Positions 23,831 to 31,208 of a stretch of DNA of 36,369 nucleotides are shown in pieces. Below the pieces are notes generated by a model that saw only the letters and a list, made by a program, of their open reading frames with translations, was not told where the DNA came from and searched no databases. Source of the stretch: Bacillota bacterium (GTDB lineage Bacteria > Bacillota > Dethiobacteria > DTU022); NCBI GenBank assembly GCA_029782095.1, contig JAKOVL010000145.1, positions 1 to 36,369 of the forward strand, in the 5' to 3' direction. The translations under genes and the position numbers were made by a program. The first letter of the stretch is position 1, and each line of letters starts with the position of its first letter.

Positions 23831-25570
23831 ATGATGTTGCTCAGGCGCTTTATCCGCTACTATAAACCCCACCTGCGACTGTTTTTCCTGGATTTCGGCT
23901 GTGCTTTTCTCATGGCCGGGCTGGACCTGGTCTTTCCCATGGCGGCGCGGGCCGTGATCGATGATATTTTACCCCAACGCAACCTGCCGCTGCTGCTGTG
24001 GGTTGCCGCGGGGCTGCTGATACTGTACCTGGTGCGGGCGCTGCTGCAGTATATCGTCGATTACTGGGGCCATGTCCTGGGAGTTGAAATGGAATACGAT
24101 ATGCGGCGCGACCTGTTCGACCATATCCAGAAGCTCTCTTTCCGCTATTTTGACAATACCAAAACAGGCCACATCATGTCCCGGCTGGTGAACGATCTCA
24201 ACGAAATCGCCGAAATGGCCCACCACGCCCCCGAGGATCTGTTCATTGCCACCGTTACTTTAAGCGGCGCCTTTGTAATTATGCTGACCATCAACTGGCC
24301 GCTGGCGCTGCTTACATTTCTCCTGGTGCCGCTGATGCTCTGGTTTGCCATCAGCAAAAACAGGAGCATGCAGGCGGCGTTCCGTGACATGCGCTTAAAG
24401 GTGGCCGATATCAACGCCAGGGTCGAGGACAGCATTTCCGGCGTCCGTGTAGTCAAATCTTTTACCAACGAGCACTACGAAAGGAAAAAATTTAAAACCG
24501 AGAATGCCAACTTCCGCCAGTCCAAGCGGAGCGCCTACAAGGTGATGGCCCAGTTTTTCTCCGGCGTTAACCTTTTCTCCAACCTGATTAACCTGGTGGT
24601 CATTACCTGCGGCGGCATCTTTGTCTATTACGGAACCATGACCCTGGGCACCCTGGTCGGATTTCTTTTGTATGTAAATATGTTCATGCAGCCGATCCGG
24701 CGCATCACCGTTTTGGTGGAGACCTACCAGCGGGGCATGGCCGGTTTTCATCGCTTTGTGGAGACCCTGGAAATTGAGCCGGAAATCGTGGATAAAAAGG
24801 GCGCCCTGGAAGCAGGCCGGTTGAGAGGAGAAATTGTCTTTGACCGCGTTACTTTCAGCTACAACCGCAGCCGCACCGTATTGAAGGAGGTGAGCCTGCG
24901 CATCGCCCCCGGAGAAACGGTGGCCCTGGTGGGGCCCTCCGGCGTGGGCAAAACTACGCTTTGCAGCCTGATCCCCCGTTTTTACGACGTGGAAGAGGGA
25001 CGCATTACCATTGACGGCATCGATGTGCGGGACTTCACCCAGCAGTCGCTGCGCCGCAATATCGGCATCGTCCAGCAGGATGTATTCCTTTTCAACGGGA
25101 CGATCAGGGAAAATATCGCTTATGGCAAGCTGGATACAGGTGAAGCAGAAATCATCGCCGCGGCGAAAAAAGCCAGCGCCCATGAATTTATTATGGCCAT
25201 GGAGAACGGTTACGACACCTACGTGGGTGAGCGCGGCGTGAAGCTTTCGGGAGGGCAGAAGCAGCGCATCTCCATTGCCAGGGTGTTTTTGAAAAATCCG
25301 CCCATCCTCATCCTCGACGAGGCAACCTCGTCCCTGGACAATGAAACGGAAGCGGTGATCCAGGAGGCGCTGTTTAAACTGGCCCAAAACCGCACCACCC
25401 TGATCATCGCCCACCGCCTGACCACCATTAAAAATGCCGACCGCATCCTTGTCCTCACCGACGACGGCATCATCGAGGAGGGCACCCACGAAGACTTGCT
25501 GGAAAAGGACGGCTACTACGCCCGCCTCTACCGGGCCCAATTTAACGGCATTCTCCCCGAGACGGTTTAA
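23831..25570 (+). CDS. ABC exporter, permease-ATPase half transporter (MsbA/BmrA-like)
   Basis: A 579-residue half transporter that would work as a dimer. The N-terminal 310 residues form a type I exporter membrane domain with six segments. The ATPase domain has Walker A GPSGVGKTT (about residue 368), Q-loop IVQQDVFLFNG, signature LSGGQKQRISIARVF (about 472), Walker B ILILDEATSSLD and switch LIIAHRLTTI. The coupling sequences RYFDNTKTGHIMSRLVNDLN are typical of lipid or multidrug exporters. ATG at 23831; a second ATG follows immediately, and the ribosome binding site (GGAA) is weak. A substrate cannot be deduced. It follows the polysaccharide operon but has its own promoter. Confidence 0.93.
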   Translation: MMLLRRFIRYYKPHLRLFFLDFGCAFLMAGLDLVFPMAARAVIDDILPQRNLPLLLWVAAGLLILYLVRALLQYIVDYWGHVLGVEMEYDMRRDLFDHIQKLSFRYFDNTKTGHIMSRLVNDLNEIAEMAHHAPEDLFIATVTLSGAFVIMLTINWPLALLTFLLVPLMLWFAISKNRSMQAAFRDMRLKVADINARVEDSISGVRVVKSFTNEHYERKKFKTENANFRQSKRSAYKVMAQFFSGVNLFSNLINLVVITCGGIFVYYGTMTLGTLVGFLLYVNMFMQPIRRITVLVETYQRGMAGFHRFVETLEIEPEIVDKKGALEAGRLRGEIVFDRVTFSYNRSRTVLKEVSLRIAPGETVALVGPSGVGKTTLCSLIPRFYDVEEGRITIDGIDVRDFTQQSLRRNIGIVQQDVFLFNGTIRENIAYGKLDTGEAEIIAAAKKASAHEFIMAMENGYDTYVGERGVKLSGGQKQRISIARVFLKNPPILILDEATSSLDNETEAVIQEALFKLAQNRTTLIIAHRLTTIKNADRILVLTDDGIIEEGTHEDLLEKDGYYARLYRAQFNGILPETV

Positions 25571-25622
25571 ACCAGCACAAATTAAACAAAGGTAAAGGAC
25601 TTTGCCGCGGAGAATAATTATC

Positions 25623-25652
25623 TTGGCAGCCAAGGCAGAAAATTGTTATTAT
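25623..25652 (+). promoter_or_regulatory. Predicted promoter of the 141-residue membrane protein
   Basis: TTGGCA (25623-25628), 18-base spacer, TATTAT (25647-25652), about 36 bases before the start codon. A slightly non-consensus sigma-A match. Confidence 0.5.
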
Positions 25653-25688
25653 TTATTCAGTTCATAAATAAAGCAGGAGGCGAAAAAA

Positions 25689-26114
25689 ATGCAAATATAT
25701 TACCGCAGTAAAAGTAGCTACTGGTATTTAGCCCTGTTTTTAATAACATCGCTCCTCAACATTACCAACCACCTGCATCATAAAAACGTATTTTTTCTCT
25801 GTGTCTGGCTGCTGCTTGGGCTTGCTTCTGTAGCCCTGATGATCGTATACCGATATAAACCATTTATAATTATTGATTCCACTACGATGAAGCTGGCCCA
25901 AAATCCCTTTGTTACCCGTGAGTATCAGTTGAGCAGACTAAAACTCATAAGAAAAAAAAGTGATTTAATCCATTTAATATACCAAAAAGATAACGGCAAG
26001 CAGGAAACAATTAAGCTTTACCAGTACTTGTTAGATAAAGGTGATTTCGCAAACCTAGCTGCACTGCTGGACAAAGATGAGCCGGATTTGACCATGCCGG
26101 ACGAACAACCGTGA
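25689..26114 (+). CDS. Small membrane protein with PH-like tail
   Basis: A 141-residue protein. Two membrane segments (about residues 12-30 and 33-55) are followed by an 85-residue soluble part (PFIIIDSTTMKLAQNPFVT then REYQLSRLKLIRKK) whose alternating strands look like a bacterial PH-like domain. I do not recognise a specific family. ATG at 25689 has an excellent AGGAGG seven to eight bases upstream. It has its own promoter. Composition is more AT-rich than the neighbours. Confidence 0.75.
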   Translation: MQIYYRSKSSYWYLALFLITSLLNITNHLHHKNVFFLCVWLLLGLASVALMIVYRYKPFIIIDSTTMKLAQNPFVTREYQLSRLKLIRKKSDLIHLIYQKDNGKQETIKLYQYLLDKGDFANLAALLDKDEPDLTMPDEQP

Positions 26115-26282
26115 TTTAGCAGGGGAATATTCTATTACTTGGCCTGGTTTGGCCCGGGCTTTTCCTGGTATCGCCTCCTCCTGTCAGCCTCATCTTTTTT
26201 GTTCTCACTTCCCCTTGCGCCGCATAATTGTATAGATATAGCTTTCTTGAGCAGCCCACCAGGCCACGGAGGAGGTTTTTTC

Positions 26283-27863
26283 ATGAGCGGATCGGCCTGC
26301 GCCGGATTCTCCCGGCAGCAGGGAATCATGGTGCTGTCACCAGCAGAAGCGCGCTTTTCCCCGGAAGCCCGCCACTGGCGCATCCCTTTCGCCATTGTCA
26401 ACACCGCCTGGAGAAGGCGGAATTGCACCGCTGTCCTGGAATCACTCCGGGTGGACGGCATGGAAATTGATACGGCTGCGATCATGTTTCTGCACGGTAA
26501 AGTCGGCCGACTCCCTGTGGTGGAGGCGGGCCGCTTCATTCCAGCGGCACTGCTGGGACAGTGGTGCCGTTTGAGCCGGGCAGCCGGGCTCGGGACTCGC
26601 CTGCCGGCGCTGCTGCAGCACTGCGGCGGCGCCCTCTATAAACAGATTGTGCAAAAAGTAGAGCTGTTTCCTGAGTTAAACCGGGTTGCCAATGAGCTGA
26701 TAATACCGGCCGGCAGCCTGAATCTTAAAGTTAACCAGGGCTATGAGCTGGAGGCCAATTTCAGGGTTTTTCCCGGAGGCGAGAGCTGCGGTTTTAAGAT
26801 GGAAGTGATTACGGCAAACCTGCAGGAACAGGCCGGGAATTGGGTCGCCGGAGAGCTGCAGCTGCATTCCACCTATTCCGACGGGCGCCGCAGTCCCATG
26901 GAGGTTAAAGAGTTGTTCCGGGAGCGGGGTTATGACTTCGTCTACCTGACGGACGGCCATCATACCGGCAAACTAACCGCCGGACGGTGGCAGGAATATG
27001 AGCAGGAACTGGCCCATCTATCAGACAACAGCATCTGCCTCTTCCCCGGGGCGGAAACTGCAGTGGGCTCCGTTGAACAGGAACAGGGGCACCTGCTAGT
27101 CTACGGGACCAATGCCGGTATCGCCGGCCTGGAGGAGCATACCCTTTCTCCCCAGGCGATGCTGGACGCCGCACTGGCCTGCGACCCCACCGCCCCGTCT
27201 TCCGCCGCTATCGCCCACCCTCTTCTCAGCTTCTACCCGTGGAAAGATTTTAATGTGACCGGCCACAGCGGCATGGAGCTATTCAGCGGACCGGCCCAGC
27301 TGCAGTTCACCCTGGGCAGCGGCCCTTCCCGGCTGTGGCGCGAAGAGATGGCGCGGCGGGCAGGCAGCGCCATCAATGGCAAATCCTTTCCTTCGCCGCG
27401 GGCCGGCTCCGACTGGCACGGCTACTGGTTCGAACCGCTGCGGCAATATATTACCTGGATAAATGTGGGGCCCGGCTGGGATCGCCTCGCTTACAGCGAG
27501 CGTAAAGCAGCCGTGGATCGGGCGCTCTACGAGGGCAGGACCGTAATCAGCCGGCGTGGCTCCCTGGGCTGGTTTACCCTGAACAACCACCGCATCGGAG
27601 ATGTTATCCGCGGCATCCCCGCCGGCTCCAGCCTAAATTTTCAACTCCAGTACCACCCTGCCGGCAAAGGTGCAGTGGACATTTATCTCTACCGGGACAA
27701 CCTGGCCGAAACTGTTTTTAAGGAAACGGCAACCCTGGAAACAGGCGCAACCTTCAGCCGCTCCCTTGCCGCCGTTTTCCCTGGAGGGCGCCGCTTCTAC
27801 TGGCTTTACGCCCAGGGGGCCGACCACGTTTACAGCAGCCCCATTTTTGTCAGCGAAGACTGA
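26283..27863 (+). CDS. PHP-domain metal-dependent phosphoesterase-like protein
   Basis: A 526-residue protein. Residues about 190-450 form a PHP domain of the CehA/McbA type. ELQLHSTYSDG (H195, D200) is motif I, with Gln193 where the first metal histidine is usually found. VYLTDGHH (D224, H226-H227) is a variant of the normal TDH motif, with an inserted Gly. FPGAETAVG, GHLLVYG, AIAHPLL and GSDWH (D377, H379) supply the remaining metal ligands. The first 185 residues and the C-terminal 80 residues, a strand-rich segment, are not recognised. The ATG at 26283 has GGAGGAGG seven bases upstream and clearly replaces an earlier TTG. Expected to act on a phosphoester; substrate unknown, and activity is uncertain because of the changed ligands. 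Confidence 0.78.
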   Translation: MSGSACAGFSRQQGIMVLSPAEARFSPEARHWRIPFAIVNTAWRRRNCTAVLESLRVDGMEIDTAAIMFLHGKVGRLPVVEAGRFIPAALLGQWCRLSRAAGLGTRLPALLQHCGGALYKQIVQKVELFPELNRVANELIIPAGSLNLKVNQGYELEANFRVFPGGESCGFKMEVITANLQEQAGNWVAGELQLHSTYSDGRRSPMEVKELFRERGYDFVYLTDGHHTGKLTAGRWQEYEQELAHLSDNSICLFPGAETAVGSVEQEQGHLLVYGTNAGIAGLEEHTLSPQAMLDAALACDPTAPSSAAIAHPLLSFYPWKDFNVTGHSGMELFSGPAQLQFTLGSGPSRLWREEMARRAGSAINGKSFPSPRAGSDWHGYWFEPLRQYITWINVGPGWDRLAYSERKAAVDRALYEGRTVISRRGSLGWFTLNNHRIGDVIRGIPAGSSLNFQLQYHPAGKGAVDIYLYRDNLAETVFKETATLETGATFSRSLAAVFPGGRRFYWLYAQGADHVYSSPIFVSED

Positions 27864-28120
27864 AAACCGGGTGATCAAAGAATCCCGGAAAAAAAGCCAT
27901 GCCGGCAGATTAATTGCACCGGGAAAATCTATTAACTCAGACCGTGGAAAGCCATCTCGCCGGGAAAGGCGGGCTTTATTTAAAATCCACGCGGCAATCC
28001 GTCCAGCCAGGCGCCCGGCTTCCCACAATCCCAATTTGACTGGGCAGGGATCATGGAGTTGTTTGAATAACGGTAACAGCGCCGCACCTAAACTACGACG
28101 CTGTTACCCGCGATCACTGT
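27864..28120. other. Intergenic region with 10-bp inverted repeat
   Basis: GGTAACAGCG (28072-28081) and CGCTGTTACC (28099-28108) are perfect inverted repeats with a 17-base loop, just beyond the stop of the leftward DUF1116 gene. No T tract follows on either strand (GTTATTC on minus), so it would be an atypical terminator. Otherwise nothing supportable. Confidence 0.5.
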
Positions 28121-29428
28121 TTATGCTCTGCGGGCAAGTTCCCGCAGCGCCTCCACGAAAATCTCCATGGGCGGGTTGACGATCCCCGCACCAACCTGCC
28201 CCACTCCCGGTTCCTTATGGGCAATGCCGGTGTTGATCTTCGGCAAGATTCCCTTTTCAACCACCTTGCGTACATCGATTCCGGTGGGGGTGCCCCGGAA
28301 GTTTAAACTGGGAATGGTAAAGTTGCTGTTTTCAGCCACAGTGATCTCATACATTTCAATGGTCGCTTCGATCGCATCCGAAGCTTTTCCGCCGATAAAG
28401 TTCACGATTGCCGGGGCAGCGGCCATGGCGAATCCTCCAACCCCCGCCGTTTCGGTAATCGCGCTGTCCCCGATATCCCGGTTGGCATCTTTCTCGCTAT
28501 ACCCGGAAAAGTAAAGGCCTTTCGGATAATTGGCCGGGGCGGTAAACCACTTGTCGCCAGTCCCACTAACCCTTATCCCAAAGTCAGTTCCGTTGCGCGC
28601 CATTGTGGTCACCAAGGTGCAATTCTCTATGCCGTGACCGGCCAGCGTGATCGCCTTGCAGGCCGCCATAAGAAAGTTTAAGGTGCCGATATCGTTGCTG
28701 TGCATAAAAGCCAGCACTTCGGCAGCCAGGGTCGGCTTCCGCTCTTTAAAGAAAGGACAGGTGGCGGTGAGGTCAATGCGCGGGAAGTCGTACTCCCTTT
28801 TTTGGCCAAGTTCGGTCTCAACGATGTATGGGGCCAGCATGCGGGCAAAGAGTGAATTGTTGCCACGGTTGCGGTTATGGCAATCATCGCCCATGTGCAG
28901 GGCTTGCGCAATTAGCGTTTTCAGGTCGATGCCCCCGGCAAGCCGGATCGCTTCGCGCACCACGGGAGCATATACCTCATTCAGCCATGCCAGGCGGGTG
29001 AGCACCTCGTCATCATACGCCCCCATGCGCAGCACTTTCCCGTACCCCTCGTTTACATTGGAGTAGGTAAATCCGCCATGGGTTTTGTCCTCGACAATAT
29101 AGACCATCATCGAAGGAGTAATTACTCCAGCCATGGGCCCTACGGCGTTATAATGATGACAGGGGGCAAACTCGATCTCGCCGGAAGCCGCAATCTCCTC
29201 CGCCTCTTCAATGGACCTGGCCTTCTTTTCATATAACAGCCCGCCTATGATCGCGCCCTTAAGGGGTCCGCTCATGCGGTCCCAGGTTATTGGCGGACCG
29301 GCATGCAGAAAGAGGTTGTCCTTCATGCCCGGGATTACTTCTCGGGCCCTGCCCATATCAACCAGCACCGGGTGGGCATCCATCATTCTCTGGACCGCTT
29401 CCCGGTTTGCTTGATCAAACCTGCTCAT
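28121..29428 (-). CDS. DUF1116 family protein (AllG/YlbE-like)
   Basis: A 435-residue protein matching the DUF1116 family, which includes E. coli YlbE (AllG), a subunit reported for the oxamate carbamoyltransferase acting with FdrA and YlbF in anaerobic allantoin use. Recognisable segments are FAPCHHYNAVGPMAGVITPS, HMGDDCHNRNRGNNSLF and TMARNGTDFGIRVSG, all conserved in that family. Start ATG at 29428 has GGAGGT six bases upstream; the longer frame to 29488 lacks support. The usual partners FdrA and YlbF are not in this window. Downstream of the cyclase-family gene, with a terminator-like hairpin between them. Function here is inferred to involve carbamoyl or amide chemistry. Confidence 0.87.
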   Translation of the reverse strand: MSRFDQANREAVQRMMDAHPVLVDMGRAREVIPGMKDNLFLHAGPPITWDRMSGPLKGAIIGGLLYEKKARSIEEAEEIAASGEIEFAPCHHYNAVGPMAGVITPSMMVYIVEDKTHGGFTYSNVNEGYGKVLRMGAYDDEVLTRLAWLNEVYAPVVREAIRLAGGIDLKTLIAQALHMGDDCHNRNRGNNSLFARMLAPYIVETELGQKREYDFPRIDLTATCPFFKERKPTLAAEVLAFMHSNDIGTLNFLMAACKAITLAGHGIENCTLVTTMARNGTDFGIRVSGTGDKWFTAPANYPKGLYFSGYSEKDANRDIGDSAITETAGVGGFAMAAAPAIVNFIGGKASDAIEATIEMYEITVAENSNFTIPSLNFRGTPTGIDVRKVVEKGILPKINTGIAHKEPGVGQVGAGIVNPPMEIFVEALRELARRA

Positions 29429-29520
29429 GACAGCACCTCCAACGTTATTATTTCTACCTGCTACCCTTCTTACTGATCTGCTTTGCAACCTTGCACCTGC
29501 CGCTGCCGGCGGGTTTGATT

Positions 29521-29552
29521 AAAAGGGGAACCTGCCGCCAGGCCCCCCTTTT
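29521..29552 (-). terminator. Terminator-like hairpin between cyclase and DUF1116 genes
   Basis: AAAAGGGG (29521-29528) pairs with CCCCTTTT (29545-29552). On the minus strand the second arm ends CCCCTTTTAAT, so the hairpin can act as a weak rho-independent terminator after the cyclase gene. Readthrough would still allow DUF1116 expression. Confidence 0.65.
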
Positions 29553-29579
29553 AACCGTCAATAGAAACCGTATCCTCTG

Positions 29580-30452
29580 CTACTTCTTGCGGGCTTCCTC
29601 GTGCAGCCAGTCGTTCAATGCACCAGCAATGTCTCCATATTTGGTCAGCTTGGCCTTCTTCTTTTTCGCCATCAATTCTTCGTAGCGGTCGTCATCCACG
29701 ATGGCCACAAATCGACAGATGCTGGACTCTCCATCGACGAATCTCCACGGGAAGCAGCCCAGGGTGACCCGCTGATTCAAGAGCAGGTCAATATCTCCCC
29801 CGGCACATTCCAGGTGGATGATCCCGTGGTCGAACATTTCAAGGTGCATCAGCTGGTACTTGTCATCGGTGAAGACTTCTTCCAACTTCTTGCCAAACTT
29901 TTTCTGGAAGAAAGCATCCGCTTCTTTGGCCTGCCGGGGCATCCAGTTGCGGATGATTGTATTCATCGGGTGGTCGGCGCTTCCGCAGTCTACCGCGATC
30001 CAGCGAATTTTCTTCCGCTTAGCCCACTCGGCAAACTCCCGGTCCGGGCCGGGGTGCTTGACCATGTAGGCCACTTCATCCGCCGTGGGCTGGTCCCAGC
30101 CGTAATGATGATAGCCGGTGTGGATAAGCAGGATATCCCCTTCTCTGACCTCAACACGCTCCTCCACCTGCTTCGAGGTGTAGATGTCATAATCGCAGGT
30201 GCAGTCGGAAAGGTCAACCACTACCCCTTCACCCACGAGAAAATCCAGCTCCAGAGAGGCAATATCCCGGCCGGGCGTATAAAAGTGAATCTCGCCGTCC
30301 AGGTGTGTCCCCACGTGGTTTGAGTGGGTGACCAGCTGGCCGTTGGCCCCGTTGGGCGCCAGGCGCTTGAAATACTTAACCTGAAGGGGCTCATAGGTGG
30401 GCCAGGCCGGTGTCCCGATGCCAAGCGGCACAGTTAAATCGATAAATTTCAT
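29580..30452 (-). CDS. Cyclase-family metal-dependent hydrolase (kynurenine formamidase-like)
   Basis: A 290-residue protein of the cyclase/KynB family. The metal motif HVGTHLDGEIHF (H46, H50, D52, H56) matches the family signature HxGTHxDxPxH, with Gly-Glu-Ile in place of the usual Ala-Pro. Related enzymes hydrolyse formamides, isatin or other cyclic amides. The extra C-terminal sequence (about residues 200-290), including LEMFDHGIIHLECAGGDIDLL, is typical of the longer relatives. ATG at 30452 has GAGGAGG seven bases upstream. It lies next to DUF1116 and PucR, which suggests amide or heterocycle breakdown. Exact substrate is not deducible. Confidence 0.9.
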   Translation of the reverse strand: MKFIDLTVPLGIGTPAWPTYEPLQVKYFKRLAPNGANGQLVTHSNHVGTHLDGEIHFYTPGRDIASLELDFLVGEGVVVDLSDCTCDYDIYTSKQVEERVEVREGDILLIHTGYHHYGWDQPTADEVAYMVKHPGPDREFAEWAKRKKIRWIAVDCGSADHPMNTIIRNWMPRQAKEADAFFQKKFGKKLEEVFTDDKYQLMHLEMFDHGIIHLECAGGDIDLLLNQRVTLGCFPWRFVDGESSICRFVAIVDDDRYEELMAKKKKAKLTKYGDIAGALNDWLHEEARKK

Positions 30453-30483
30453 TTTGCATCCTCCTCAATATTAATTTGTTACT

Positions 30484-30537
30484 CTAAAAAAATGGCTCAG
30501 GCTTTAATTTGGGCATACTAGTGTTCTTCCATGGCAT
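30484..30537 (-). CDS. Possible 17-residue leader peptide before the cyclase gene
   Basis: ATG at 30537, with GGGAGG seven bases upstream, encodes MPWKNTSMPKLKPEPFF then TAG, 31 bases before the cyclase start. The good ribosome binding site and position suggest a leader peptide. No attenuator structure or codon run was recognised, so a relic is equally possible. Confidence 0.3.
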   Translation of the reverse strand: MPWKNTSMPKLKPEPFF

Positions 30538-30607
30538 CTCGCAACCTCCCAATGGCATAGTGGTCAAAACACTACAGCGAGGTTCGCTGAACTGCATTTA
30601 TTTTCCT

Positions 30608-30808
30608 TTATATAGTTGCCAGGATAGAATCCATGCGCCGCTGCTTCACCATGAAGGCCTGTAGCCCGCAAAACTCACCGCCACAAGGCGTGTCCTTCTC
30701 CTCGTAAAAAGTCGCATCTGTTCTGCAGCTTGATGGAGTAATCTCGGACTTCTTCAAGGCAATATCAAGCACCTTGGCCCGTGCGGCAAACCTCCTTATT
30801 GCATGTCT
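30608..30808 (-). pseudogene. Cysteine-containing coding fragment upstream of the cyclase gene
   Basis: The frame from 30808 to the stop at 30608 reads smoothly as protein: AAARAK-like start, then KVLDIALKKSEITPSSC, RTDATFYEEKDTPCGGEFCG and LQAFMVKQRRMDSILATI. Three cysteines and the mixed composition look coding, but there is no ATG start. AGGAGG lies at about 30791-30797, and the first usable GTG (30772) is 18 bases beyond it. Either a damaged gene or a 54-residue small protein starting at GTG. Not recognised as a known family. Confidence 0.4.
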
Positions 30809-30944
30809 TTATTTTCACAATCAGTGCAAAGGATATAATATGGATTTAGATACACAATTATTTACACACAACTGCCGGTATGTCCTTTGGATTAATTGTC
30901 TAAACTGCAACTCAGTTTTTGTTTAATTAACACAATTAAGTTGA

Positions 30945-31208
30945 TTGCAAACCCTTTCCTTTTTAGCAATATGCCACTACAGTAACGGCCCAAAATCAGA
31001 TCCCGGGGAAGAAATCAAAGCCGGGTTGAGCGGCACGTTATAGGACAAGGGCAGTAAAACCGGCGACCAAGCTGTGGGCGGGGCCAATTCCATCCTCTTA
31101 CCCGTGAACCCTGGAATAACAAGCAGTGAAACGGTGCCGCCAATTGGGGACAGCTCCGCCATAGGGAAATCGGGAGGCTGCAGTTCCTGCGGTGCAGCGA
31201 AGGGTTAA
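30945..31208 (+). pseudogene. Coding-like fragment with internal TAG, ending GGCSSCGAAKG
   Basis: On the plus strand, bases 30945-31208 form one frame apart from a TAG at 31041-31043. The last 54 residues (DKGSKTGDQAVGGANSILLP then VNPGITSSETVPPIGDSSAI, ending GGCSSCGAAKG) look like a true protein C-terminus. The TAA at 31206-31208 overlaps the convergent pucR stop in the bases TTAA, as functional convergent genes often do. No start codon with a ribosome binding site was found. Most likely the tail of a decayed gene; a pyrrolysine-read TAG is a remote alternative. Confidence 0.35.

Noticed and set aside
24395-25633. Long minus-strand frame of 412 residues
   Set aside because: Entirely antisense to the ABC exporter, whose motifs are complete; the frame is a GC-rich mirror.
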